The notes under the pieces were generated by a model. That model was not told where the DNA came from. It was given only the letters and a program-made list of their open reading frames with translations, and did not search any database. From JAGGAG01 sp964638035 (GTDB lineage: Bacteria; Gemmatimonadota; Gemmatimonadetes; Gemmatimonadales; GWC2-71-9): 64,000 nucleotides of DNA. Shown one piece after another: positions 5,580 through 13,971 of this stretch. Both the position numbers and the translations under genes were made by a program. The stretch covers positions 47,943-111,942 of the forward strand of contig CAZWXD010000008.1 of assembly GCA_964638035.1 (NCBI GenBank). The letters run 5' to 3'. The first letter of the stretch is position 1. Each line of letters opens with the position of its first letter.

Positions 5580-7986
5580 GTCCGCCCACGGGTTCGTCCT
5601 CCGCCGTAGCCACGCCACGCCGGGCATCGTACGACACCCGGATGATCCGGTCGAAGCCATCCCGCACCGAATCGATATGGGTGATGAGTATCACCTGCGG
5701 GAAGCGATCCGCCAGCCCCCGCAGGAGTTCCACCACCGCCGTGCGCCGGTCGTCGTCCAGCGAGCCGAAGATCTCGTCCAGGACGAGCAGCGAGAGCGGT
5801 TGCCCGGCCCGCTCGGCGATCATCTGGCTGATCGCGAGCCGGAGCGCCAGGTTGGCAATGTCCTCCTCGCCACCCGAGATGACCCCCTTGGGCTCCCCGT
5901 CATCCACCAGCGTCGTGGCATACTCCTCGTCCAGTTCCAGCTCAGTGTAGCGGCCGGAGGTGAGGTCGCGGAGGAACACCGACGCCAGTTCGCTGATGTC
6001 GGGCCGGAGCGTCGCGTTCAGCTCGGTGCGGAGGTCGCCCAGTGCGGCATCCAGCTCGGTCGCGAGCCGGATCTCGCCGTTGATGCCGTCCATCTCCCCC
6101 TGTCGGGCCTCCCGCTCGGCGTGGCGCCTCGCCACCTCTTCTGCCGCCGCCCGCGCCGAGTCCCGCTCAGCCTGGGCCCGCACCTGCACCAGCCGCGCCT
6201 CCTCGCGCCCTGCATCAGCCTCGGTCCACTGCTGCTGCAACTTCTGGAAGCGGTCCTCCCGGAAGCCAAGCTCCTTCAGCGCTGCCTTCAGGGTGGCCAC
6301 CGACGCCGCGTGCTCGCGCTCCGTGCCCTCCAGGGTTGTCATGGAGGCGCCGAGCGCCGGCAGCCGGGCGGCGAGCACCCCTTCCCGTTCAGCCTCCAGG
6401 GCCAGGGGCTGGAGCTTCTCCATCTGGGCGTTGACCTGCCGGTGCCGTGCTTCATCGTACGTCCCGCCCGGGAGTGCGGCCAGCTCCTTGTCGAGGGCGC
6501 CCAGCCGCTTGGCGAGCGCCTTCTGCTCGGCGCGCTGGCTGGCGGCAGTCTCCACGGCCGCCAGCAGCAGGGTGTTCTGGCCGTGCGCCTCCTCGAGTTG
6601 CGCCCGCAGGGCGGCCACCTGCGCGTCGAGGGCGGTGAGTTCGGGTGGCTCATCCTTGAGCTGCTCGATCCGCTGGCGGTAGAAGCTCCCGTTCTGCGCC
6701 ACGGCCTCCATCTGTCGGTCCAGCACACCCAGCATGGATGCGAAGTCCTTGCCCAGTGGCCGGCCGCAGGTGGGGCACGCGCCATCGGGGCCCGCCGCCA
6801 CGATGCGCTCCTTCTGCTCACCCAGTTCACGGTACTGGTCGGCAAGGCCTTCACGCCGGGTCCGTGCCTCCTGCCGGTCCTGCACCCAGAGGGTGCGACG
6901 CTCCTCCGCCTGGCGTGCGCTGAACTCGTGCGCTTCACGCAGCGTATCCAGGCGCTGGATGGCGGCCTCGACCGCCGCACGCTCGGGCGCCTCACGCAGC
7001 GCCGCCGCCACCTCCTGCTCCCGCGCGGCGACCTGCTTGCGTTCGGCCTCCTTCCCTGCGCGGCGGGCATGGCCCTGGGACTCGCGCGCGAGCCGTGCCG
7101 CCTCCTCGCGCAGCGCCTTGAGCGGTTCGAGCTTCGGGCCGAGGTCCGCCACGCGGGCTGCCGCCCGCCGTGCCTCGGCCAGTTCGCCGCGCACGCGCCT
7201 GATTCCCGCCGACGCGGCCACGAGTGCCTGCTCGGCGAGGCGCAGGTCGGCCTGGTGCCGCGCGGCCGCGTCCCGCTCCCGCTGTGCCGCCTCCCAGCGC
7301 GGCGCCAGCTCGGCGACCTGCGCCTCCGAGGCGGTCAACGACTTCTCGGCGCGCGCGAGCTGCGTGGTTGCCGCCTTCACGCGCTGGGTGGACTCACGTG
7401 CATCACGGTCGAGCTGCACCGGGTCGGGCATGGCCGAGCCGAGCGCCGCGAGGCGTGCCTTGAGCGCCGACCGCTCCGTCCGCAGCCGCTCCTGCGCCTC
7501 GCGCAGGCGTTCGTAGCCCAGCACGCGCGAGAGGAACTGTCCCCGCTCCCCCGCGGTCATGGTGCCCATGAACGCCAGTTCCTTCTGGCTCGTGAAGTAC
7601 GTCCGGAAGAACTCCTCGCGACTCATCCCGAGCAGCCGGGTGACGCGCTCGGAGACCGCCTGGATGCTGTTGGCAATCGGGGCGGTGCCGCCATCCTGGT
7701 ACAGCTCCGCCTGGGTCAGGGTGCGCACGATGCGGAACTGGTGCGGTCCCAGCGAGAACTCCAGTTCCACCTCCACCCGCGCCCTGGGTGGCGCTCCGCG
7801 GCGCTTGATCGAGTCGCGGCTGCCCCGCGCGGCAGGGGTGCCGTACATCGCCCAGGCGATCGCCTCGAGGAGGGTGGTCTTCCCGGCACCGTTGGGCCCG
7901 ATGATCCCGGTGAGGCCCTGCCCCAGGGCCAGCGTGGTGTCCTCGTGCTGCCGGAAGTTCACCAGGCGCACCCGATGGATGAGCAT
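5563..7986 (-). CDS. sbcC: SbcC/Rad50-type SMC-like ATPase
   Basis: 807 residues. Walker A (GPNGAGKTTLL) lies near residue 31, the ABC-type signature (ISGGEEDIANLA) near 705, and Walker B plus D-loop (LLVLDEIFGSLDDDR) near 735. Between them run two long coiled-coil arms rich in Glu, Arg, Ala and Gln, with a zinc hook (CPTCGRP) at about residue 402 that joins two molecules. The protein works with the adjacent nuclease subunit to open and trim DNA ends and hairpins. Its ATG shares one base with the sbcD stop (TGATG), so the two are coupled. At ~800 residues it is closer in size to archaeal/phage Rad50 than to E. coli SbcC (~1050). Confidence 0.95.
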   Translation of the reverse strand: MLIHRVRLVNFRQHEDTTLALGQGLTGIIGPNGAGKTTLLEAIAWAMYGTPAARGSRDSIKRRGAPPRARVEVELEFSLGPHQFRIVRTLTQAELYQDGGTAPIANSIQAVSERVTRLLGMSREEFFRTYFTSQKELAFMGTMTAGERGQFLSRVLGYERLREAQERLRTERSALKARLAALGSAMPDPVQLDRDARESTQRVKAATTQLARAEKSLTASEAQVAELAPRWEAAQRERDAAARHQADLRLAEQALVAASAGIRRVRGELAEARRAAARVADLGPKLEPLKALREEAARLARESQGHARRAGKEAERKQVAAREQEVAAALREAPERAAVEAAIQRLDTLREAHEFSARQAEERRTLWVQDRQEARTRREGLADQYRELGEQKERIVAAGPDGACPTCGRPLGKDFASMLGVLDRQMEAVAQNGSFYRQRIEQLKDEPPELTALDAQVAALRAQLEEAHGQNTLLLAAVETAASQRAEQKALAKRLGALDKELAALPGGTYDEARHRQVNAQMEKLQPLALEAEREGVLAARLPALGASMTTLEGTEREHAASVATLKAALKELGFREDRFQKLQQQWTEADAGREEARLVQVRAQAERDSARAAAEEVARRHAEREARQGEMDGINGEIRLATELDAALGDLRTELNATLRPDISELASVFLRDLTSGRYTELELDEEYATTLVDDGEPKGVISGGEEDIANLALRLAISQMIAERAGQPLSLLVLDEIFGSLDDDRRTAVVELLRGLADRFPQVILITHIDSVRDGFDRIIRVSYDARRGVATAEDEPVGGHDVAA

Positions 7987-9143
7987 CAGTCGCCCTCCAC
8001 CAGCGAGACGCCGCGCGCCACGAACGCCTCACGGTCGATGTCGCCTGAGAGGAGCCGGTTGGTGAGCCACGCACGCACCAGGTCGGGCAGCGTCTGCCGC
8101 CGGCCCGGCGCGCCCACGCCGGCCACGACCGCAGCCAGGGGGCGGCGGAGGTCGAGCTGGAAGTGGAGCGCATCCGCCTTCCACTGGCGCACCTGCGCGT
8201 GGTCGATCTCCCGGCTCACCGAACGGGGCACGTTGTACACCACCTGCCGTACGATGTTGCCCACGAGGCCGCCTGGCACATCCGCCACCGAGCGGGCCAG
8301 GGCCGCCGACAGTTCCCTGGGCTCCAGTCCCTCGGCGTCGAGGTGCGGCAGGTCCACCACCCGGCGTGCCAGCGACACCGGCCGTCGCTCCACCTCGCCG
8401 GTGTCCAGGTTTGCCAGGAGCCAGGCCTTGCCGGGGTGGCCCAGCTGCTCCTCGATGTGCAACTCTGACCAGAGCGTCGTGCTGGTGTACTCCAGCGACC
8501 CGGCATACCACTGCCGCGGCGCCACCTCGCACTGCACATGGTAGTGGCCCCAGGCCACGTAGCTCCAGGCATCCTTCGGCACCTCGGCGGGTGCCACGAC
8601 CGCGCCGCCATACTCCAGCGCCTCCCCGCGCCGGATGATGCCCTCGTACTCCGCGTGCAGCGTGAGCACCTGGTAGCGGGCGGCGCCCGAGGGCTCGAGC
8701 GCCGGGCGCGCTTCGGCCAGCATGGCCTGGTGCGGCACCGCGAGCACGGCAAGGTCGTGCTCCGGGAACTGCAGGTAGCGTGCGTCGGTTGCGGCCACGT
8801 GCACGCCGCCCAGCTCCTCGAAGAGGTGCAGGATGCTGCCCGTCTCGGAGGATCGGGGCGTGTCGTGGTTTCCGGCGATGATCACGACGGGCGCCTGCGG
8901 GAGCGCCTCGCGCAGCCGCTGGAACTGCCGGAAGGCAAAGACGATGGCCGCGTTGGTCGGGCGCACCGAGTGGAACAGGTCGCCAGCCACGATCACCACG
9001 TCGGGCCGGCAGGCAATCACGTCGTCCACCACGGCGCGGAACGCGTTGGCCACGTCCGCTTCCCGCTGGTTGATGCCGGTGGGGGTCTGACGGGTGTACT
9101 GGCGGATGCCGAGGTGTGCATCCGAGAGGTGGGCGAGCCTCAC
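7986..9143 (-). CDS. sbcD: SbcD/Mre11-type DNA exonuclease
   Basis: About 385 residues. All metallophosphoesterase motifs are visible: LSDAHLG at the N-terminus, GDLFHS, AGNHDT and WGHYHVQ, which bind the two manganese ions. The frame stays open much further upstream, but that part lies inside herA. The GTG at 9143 starts exactly at the first beta strand (VRLAHLSDAHLG), has GGAAG 6 nt upstream and lies 10 bp after the herA stop. The protein is the nuclease partner of the Rad50-type ATPase and part of the herA-nurA operon. Confidence 0.93.
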   Translation of the reverse strand: MRLAHLSDAHLGIRQYTRQTPTGINQREADVANAFRAVVDDVIACRPDVVIVAGDLFHSVRPTNAAIVFAFRQFQRLREALPQAPVVIIAGNHDTPRSSETGSILHLFEELGGVHVAATDARYLQFPEHDLAVLAVPHQAMLAEARPALEPSGAARYQVLTLHAEYEGIIRRGEALEYGGAVVAPAEVPKDAWSYVAWGHYHVQCEVAPRQWYAGSLEYTSTTLWSELHIEEQLGHPGKAWLLANLDTGEVERRPVSLARRVVDLPHLDAEGLEPRELSAALARSVADVPGGLVGNIVRQVVYNVPRSVSREIDHAQVRQWKADALHFQLDLRRPLAAVVAGVGAPGRRQTLPDLVRAWLTNRLLSGDIDREAFVARGVSLVEGD

Positions 9144-9153
9144 GCCGCTTCCG

Positions 9154-11100
9154 TCAGGGTGCGTAGGGATCGGGCGTCGCGGCCACTGGCGCCACGGGCC
9201 GCCGCACCTGGCCCGTCTCCGGTGCCACCCGCCGGCCCAGCGCCGCCACGAAGTACGCCATCGCGTCGTCCGGGCGCGCCCGACGCGTTGCGGTGAGCGC
9301 ACGGCGCACGTCAACCTCACGCCGCCCCTCCACGCGGGCCCGGACATCGTCGAGTGACACGCGCCGGTCAAGCTGGCGCAGTTGCCGCGCCACGGCGTCG
9401 GCAAAGGGCAGGTCGGCGGCGGGCGGGAATCGGTCCACCCCTTCACGGCCCGAAAGCATGGCCGGCCGGGGGAAGCGCACGAAGATGGGCTGGGTGAAGT
9501 GGGGATGCCGCAGCATCAGCTCGCCCTTGGGCAGCGTCGCGAGCTTGATCTTGGTGGCGGGTGAAAGCGTGCCATACGCTGGCGTCGCCAGCTCCTCCAT
9601 GTCCATCCGCCCGAACACCCCGGTCCCCGCATTGCCCACGATCCGCCGCTGGACCTGCGAGCGGAACTGCTGCGCGGAGAAGAGCACCAGTCCCAGGTAG
9701 CGGCCGCGCTCGGCAATGTCGAGCAGCATTTTCCTTACATAGGTGTCGGGGCCGTCGGCCGGGGCGTACTTGTTGAGCTCGTCCACGAACACGATGACAT
9801 GGTCCACGCCAAGGTCGCGGCGCTCCAGGTGCTCACGGAGCTTCGACACGACGCGGGCAAAGACGAGGTCCTGCGCCAGCGGGTCCACCCCGGCTACGTC
9901 CACCACATACACGCCACGATCGGCGAAGCTGCCGAAGGGCAGGTCGTTGGCGGTCCCGTCGTCGATGACCAGGCCCTTGGCCCGGGTGCTGATGTTGCTG
10001 AGCCGGTTCCGCACCTTCCGGATGGTGGCAATGTGATGGGTGCGCCAGACCTCGCCGCCCCGCCCCTGCGCCTCGAGCAGCTCGAAGATCGCCCGGAAGA
10101 ACTCCTCCAGGTCGGCGAAACTCTGCACCTCGAACGGCCGCTCGCGCAGGGACGGATCGTGGAACTCCCGGCCCACCACCCGCTCGCCCAGGAAGTCGAT
10201 GAACGCATCGGCCTTGGCGTCGATGTCGTCCCGGTTCATCACCACTTCGGCGTAATCGAGCACTTCCCTGAGCCCCCAGACCAGCGGCTCGGTGTTGTGC
10301 TGGAGCGCCTCGTGCGACCGCAGGGTGTTGAGGTTGACGCCATCGGGCTTGTGGGGCGCGAAGTAGCGGACGCCCTCGAGCGGCTCGGGCCTGAGGCCCA
10401 GGCGCTGGTAGAGCCGCCGGTCGGCCTCGCCCAGCTCTGCCGGCTGGTCGAGGTAGCAGAGGTCGGGGCCCTTCACGTTGAAGCACACGGCGGCCACCGT
10501 CCCCCGATGCGCGGGAAACGCCTGGAAGATGCTCGTCAGCAGGAACTCGACGGCGCTGGTCTTGGTGGCGAGGCCCGACACGCCGGTGATGTTGAGGTGC
10601 GCAGCCTCGGGGCCCAGCAGGAAGTCGGCGTCGAGCAGCACCGGCGACTCGCGCCCACCCGAGGCATACACGCCCACCGGGATCCCGGTGGGCTGGTCGC
10701 TGCGGGTGTAGCTGTCCATGCGGAGGGCCTGCTCCACGTCGGCATCGGTGGCCAGGTGCACCGCGCCCAGGGGCACGGGCTGGAGCGGCTCCTCGGGCAT
10801 CTGCCGGAGCACCGAGGCAACGAAGAGGCGCACCTCGGTGCGTCGCGTTGGCTCGTTGCCGACCGCACCCGGATCACCCTCGGCGCCGATCACCTCGAGC
10901 ATCGGCGACGCAAGGTCGGCGTAGGCCATCCCGTCGGTCACCACCCCGTAGACCGTGCGCTCGTCGTCGTCCACGCGCACGATCGCGCCGATCCCCACCT
11001 CGGTGCGGGCCCGGGTCCAGAAATGGAACTGGTGCGGCGTGCTGGGCTTGAGTTCGGTCGCGACCACGCGGCCGATGGGGACAAGGAGCGGATCGGGCAT
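9154..11100 (-). CDS. herA: HerA-type bipolar DNA translocase/helicase
   Basis: 648 residues. The N-terminal HAS-barrel (IGRVVATELKPSTPHQFHFW) is followed by a RecA/FtsK-like ATPase of the HerA (DUF87) family. The nucleotide loop near residue 172 reads GVSGLATKTS, Walker B is VIVFVDELNKYAP near residue 430, and a sensor-like segment FSAQQFRSQ follows. HerA forms a hexameric ring that pumps DNA into the NurA nuclease during end resection, best known from archaea. The ATG at 11100 is preceded by TAGCTT six bases upstream, which may be a -10 box for a leaderless transcript. nurA lies upstream and mre11/rad50 downstream. Confidence 0.92.
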   Translation of the reverse strand: MPDPLLVPIGRVVATELKPSTPHQFHFWTRARTEVGIGAIVRVDDDERTVYGVVTDGMAYADLASPMLEVIGAEGDPGAVGNEPTRRTEVRLFVASVLRQMPEEPLQPVPLGAVHLATDADVEQALRMDSYTRSDQPTGIPVGVYASGGRESPVLLDADFLLGPEAAHLNITGVSGLATKTSAVEFLLTSIFQAFPAHRGTVAAVCFNVKGPDLCYLDQPAELGEADRRLYQRLGLRPEPLEGVRYFAPHKPDGVNLNTLRSHEALQHNTEPLVWGLREVLDYAEVVMNRDDIDAKADAFIDFLGERVVGREFHDPSLRERPFEVQSFADLEEFFRAIFELLEAQGRGGEVWRTHHIATIRKVRNRLSNISTRAKGLVIDDGTANDLPFGSFADRGVYVVDVAGVDPLAQDLVFARVVSKLREHLERRDLGVDHVIVFVDELNKYAPADGPDTYVRKMLLDIAERGRYLGLVLFSAQQFRSQVQRRIVGNAGTGVFGRMDMEELATPAYGTLSPATKIKLATLPKGELMLRHPHFTQPIFVRFPRPAMLSGREGVDRFPPAADLPFADAVARQLRQLDRRVSLDDVRARVEGRREVDVRRALTATRRARPDDAMAYFVAALGRRVAPETGQVRRPVAPVAATPDPYAP

Positions 11101-11106
11101 GGAGGG

Positions 11107-11112
11107 AAGCTA
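11107..11112 (-). promoter_or_regulatory. Candidate -10 box of herA (leaderless arrangement)
   Basis: On the minus strand TAGCTT is followed by six bases and then the herA ATG. The same hexamer serves the pterin operon promoter. Transcription starting about seven bases after the box would begin at the start codon itself. No good -35 is visible and no ribosome-binding site precedes the ATG. Confidence 0.35.
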
Positions 11113-11168
11113 AGGGAAGTGAATGACGCCTGCAGCAGGCGGGGAACCGGAGTGCCTGCTCCGGTCAG

Positions 11169-12092
11169 TCAGCCCAGGCGCGCGGCGAGGTAGCCCGCCA
11201 CACCCTGGAGCGGATACAGCCTGCGGTCGGCCCCGAACCCGTCACCCGCCATGGGCGTTCGCTCGGCGAGCAGGCACTGCGAGATGCGCCCGGCCTGGAC
11301 TGTGCTGCCGTTCGCCTGGGCTGCTTCCACCCGGACCAGCCCGTGCAGCAGGTCCTTCCCCTCCCACGCATGCAGGCGCAAGGCCCACGCGCACCAGGAC
11401 GTGCCATCCACCGGCGGCGGGGCAAAGACAGGGGAGCGATGCGCCGCGGGGAGCTGCAGGTAGGCCTGGAGCTGGTCACCCGCGAATGGCAGGCGCAGGT
11501 GGCTCCGGCAAATGCCCAGGGCGCGCGGATCGCGGAGCCACTCGGCATGCGCCGCCAGGGTGCCATCCACCAGCAGCCACGACGCCTGGTCGCCGCGGCG
11601 GAAGTGTCGCGCCGCCCTCGCCTCGAGCGCTGCGCGCGCGGCATCCACTGCCTGGGCTGCAAGCGCCAGGTCACGCAGCGGCGGAACCAGGGGATCGTCG
11701 GCCAGCGTCACGGTCTCGACGCCAGACAGGCCGTCCGTCGCGCCCGCCAGCACGCTGGCCCGGCCAACAAGGAGGGTTCGGCGCAACTCCACGACCGTGC
11801 GAAGCGACCGGTCATCGCGCACCCGCACGGCAGCGGCCACGTCGGCGATGCACACCGGGTAGGCGCCCTGGTAGGCCAGCAACTCGGTGCGCTGGATCCC
11901 GTCGAGGAACGCCACCGGTGCGGGCCACGGCGCGGGCGGGCCCACGGGCACCGGGACGACGTCACTGCCCTCGAGGAGCGTTGCCCCCTCGAACGCGCAG
12001 GCGTCCCACGTCGCGGCGACCGGTGGCGGCGCCTGCGCTGCTGGTGTGAGGCCCTGGAGCGCCAGGCGGCGGCGCAGGGCATCGGGGTGCAG
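11169..12092 (-). CDS. nurA: NurA-type 5'-3' nuclease (HerA partner)
   Basis: About 307 residues if translation begins at the CTG at 12092. No ATG, GTG or TTG occurs in frame before a GTG at 11951, yet the codons between read as normal protein. GAGGA sits 6 nt before the CTG and the upstream gene stops at 12095. NurA motifs are the acidic FLDGIQR near residue 64, a second aspartate in WLLVDGT near 177, the GICRSHL segment and a C-terminal YPLQGVAGYLA helix. The protein should cut DNA fed through HerA. Starting at 11951 would still keep the catalytic DGIQR but would lose ~47 residues. Confidence 0.78.
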   Translation of the reverse strand: MHPDALRRRLALQGLTPAAQAPPPVAATWDACAFEGATLLEGSDVVPVPVGPPAPWPAPVAFLDGIQRTELLAYQGAYPVCIADVAAAVRVRDDRSLRTVVELRRTLLVGRASVLAGATDGLSGVETVTLADDPLVPPLRDLALAAQAVDAARAALEARAARHFRRGDQASWLLVDGTLAAHAEWLRDPRALGICRSHLRLPFAGDQLQAYLQLPAAHRSPVFAPPPVDGTSWCAWALRLHAWEGKDLLHGLVRVEAAQANGSTVQAGRISQCLLAERTPMAGDGFGADRRLYPLQGVAGYLAARLG

Positions 12093-12094
12093 GG

Positions 12095-12610
12095 TCAGTC
12101 CTCGAGGCTCGGGAAGGGGGGCACGCCCACCAGCCAGCAGCCGGCAAGCGCCCCATCGGGATCCAGCTCCACCAGGAGCTGGTCGGCGACGCGCACCACC
12201 CGCGCCACGCGCTGCTCACCCAGCCGCAGGTGATAGACGTTCTCCCCCGCGTTGGTCCGGATGGCGAGTGGCGCCTCGATCTCGAAGGACCACGTCGCGG
12301 CACTGGCACCGGCCAGTGCGAGCCTCGCACTCTCGGCCGAGGTGGGGAGCAGGAGCGTGCGCGAGGTGGTGACCTCGGGCCAGACGACGATGTCGAGTCC
12401 CGACACCGCGCCATTGGACACATCCAGCACGGCGATGGCGCCCTCGGCGTCGGTCAGCTCGACGGTGCCATCGAGCGACGAGGCACCCGGCGCCCGGAAG
12501 CTGCCCGAGAGGATGTCTGTTTCCGCGTCCCACCGCCACGCCAGGACGGGCAGGGATGTCACCGGCTCCACGACAAAGCGGGGCGCGCCACTCACCGTGT
12601 CAGGCGGCAC
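12095..12610 (-). CDS. Unknown beta-rich protein encoded upstream of nurA
   Basis: About 171 residues with no signal peptide or membrane segment. The middle carries alternating strands (DILSGSFRAPG, GTVELTDAEGAIAVLDVSNGAVSGLDIVVW) faintly like DUF2283-type domains. I recognise no catalytic motif. Several starts are possible. GTG at 12610 has GGGAG six bases upstream, while ATG at 12628 overlaps the aminotransferase more deeply. It ends 2 bp before the proposed nurA start, so the two are very likely co-translated. A role with NurA-HerA is inferred from this coupling only. Confidence 0.6.
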   Translation of the reverse strand: MPPDTVSGAPRFVVEPVTSLPVLAWRWDAETDILSGSFRAPGASSLDGTVELTDAEGAIAVLDVSNGAVSGLDIVVWPEVTTSRTLLLPTSAESARLALAGASAATWSFEIEAPLAIRTNAGENVYHLRLGEQRVARVVRVADQLLVELDPDGALAGCWLVGVPPFPSLED

Positions 12611-13811
12611 ATGGCGCTCCCAGCGCATGGATGACCCGCACAATCCGGTTCAGTGCCTCGTCCAGGTCGCGATCGGAGGTGGCGTAGCTCATGCGCACCC
12701 AGCGATCATCGCCGAACGCCGCGCCCGGCACGAGCGCCACGCCCTCGCGCTGCATGAGCTGGTCGCAGAAGCTGGTGCCGGTCACCTGGTCGCCCTCGCA
12801 GATCCCGTCCACCCGGAAGAAGAAGTAGAAGGCACCATGCGGCTCCACGAACTCCACGCCAGGCACCTCGGCGCGGAAGCGGGCCACCACCTGGTCGCGC
12901 CGGCGCCGGAAGGCAGCCACCATGCGGGTGACCTCCTGGTCCACCTTCTCGTCAGTGAACGCCACCGCGGCGGCCCACTGCGCCGGGTGGTTGGCGCCCG
13001 TGGTGGTGTGCGACTGCAGCGCGGCCATCGCCCTGGCCACGTGCGGCGGCGCCAGGGCCGCCCCGATCCGCCACCCGGTCATGGCATACGCCTTGGACGC
13101 GCCATAGATGAGCACGGTTCGCTCCAGGAGTTCATCGGGCAGGTCGAGCACCGAGGCCGCCGGCCCCGGGCCGTAGTTGATGCGCCGGTAGATCTCGTCG
13201 GCGATGACCCACACCTGGTGCGCCGTGGCCCACTCGAGGATGGCCCGGAGCTCGGTGGCGGTGTAGACGGCACCGGTGGGGTTGCAGGGCGAGCAGAGCA
13301 CCAGGCCCTTCACCGACCGGCTGTAGTTCGCATCGAGGTCCTTGACGCTCACCTTGAGGCCCCACTCCACGTCGCCCGGCACCATGACGGGCTCGGCCCG
13401 TGCAAGGTGGATGATCTGGGGATAGGACACCCAGGCCGGCGACGGCACCAGCACGCGCTGGCCCGGCCCGAAGAGGGTGAAGCAGGCATTGAAGAGCGAT
13501 TGCTTGGAGCCGGAGCTCACCACGATGTGGTCGGCATTCACCGCCCGGCCACCCGACATGAGCGAGAGGTTCCGGGCCATGGCCGCCCGAAGCTCGGGGA
13601 TCCCGATGTTGGGCGGGTACCGCGTCATCCCGCGGTTGATCGCGTCCATCGCCGCCTGCCGCACCGGTGCCGGCGTGTCGAAGTCGGGCTCGCCGACGCT
13701 CAGGTCGAACACATCCTCGCCCGCGGCCTTGCGCCGCTTGCACTCGGCGGAAATCGCGACCGTCTCGGAGGGCTTGACCTGGGCAAGGTTGGTGGAGAGC
13801 GGGTCGGGCAT
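12600..13811 (-). CDS. Class I/II PLP-dependent aminotransferase (aspartate aminotransferase-like)
   Basis: About 403 residues. PLP-binding features include SSGSKQSL near the N-terminal third, the Asn of SPCNPTGAVY, ADEIYRR and the Schiff-base lysine in YGASKAYAMTGWRIG near residue 240. The N-terminus VKPSETVAI matches the type Ib aspartate aminotransferase subgroup, which transfers the amino group of aspartate or prephenate to 2-oxoglutarate. The ATG at 13811 has GGAG at good spacing, and an earlier start at 13838 lacks support. It is the first gene of the minus-strand run toward nurA, and its stop overlaps the next gene. Confidence 0.9.
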   Translation of the reverse strand: MPDPLSTNLAQVKPSETVAISAECKRRKAAGEDVFDLSVGEPDFDTPAPVRQAAMDAINRGMTRYPPNIGIPELRAAMARNLSLMSGGRAVNADHIVVSSGSKQSLFNACFTLFGPGQRVLVPSPAWVSYPQIIHLARAEPVMVPGDVEWGLKVSVKDLDANYSRSVKGLVLCSPCNPTGAVYTATELRAILEWATAHQVWVIADEIYRRINYGPGPAASVLDLPDELLERTVLIYGASKAYAMTGWRIGAALAPPHVARAMAALQSHTTTGANHPAQWAAAVAFTDEKVDQEVTRMVAAFRRRRDQVVARFRAEVPGVEFVEPHGAFYFFFRVDGICEGDQVTGTSFCDQLMQREGVALVPGAAFGDDRWVRMSYATSDRDLDEALNRIVRVIHALGAPCAA

Positions 13812-13971
13812 GGCGCACTCCGGCGTTGGGTGTGGCATGGCAGGGACGCGGAAGGTTCACGACCTGCAGGGGCGATGTCAACGCCACGGCGCTTGGCTCC
13901 CGGCGACCCTGCCGCTACCTTGCGTCGCCGCATCGTTCCGTGTTGCCGCTATTTGAGAATCGAGGACTGCT

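Noticed and set aside
5485..8544. 1019-codon open frame on the plus strand across sbcC and sbcD
   Set aside because: Mirror frame of the Rad50/Mre11 genes, whose motifs are unambiguous. The translation is low-complexity and without motifs.
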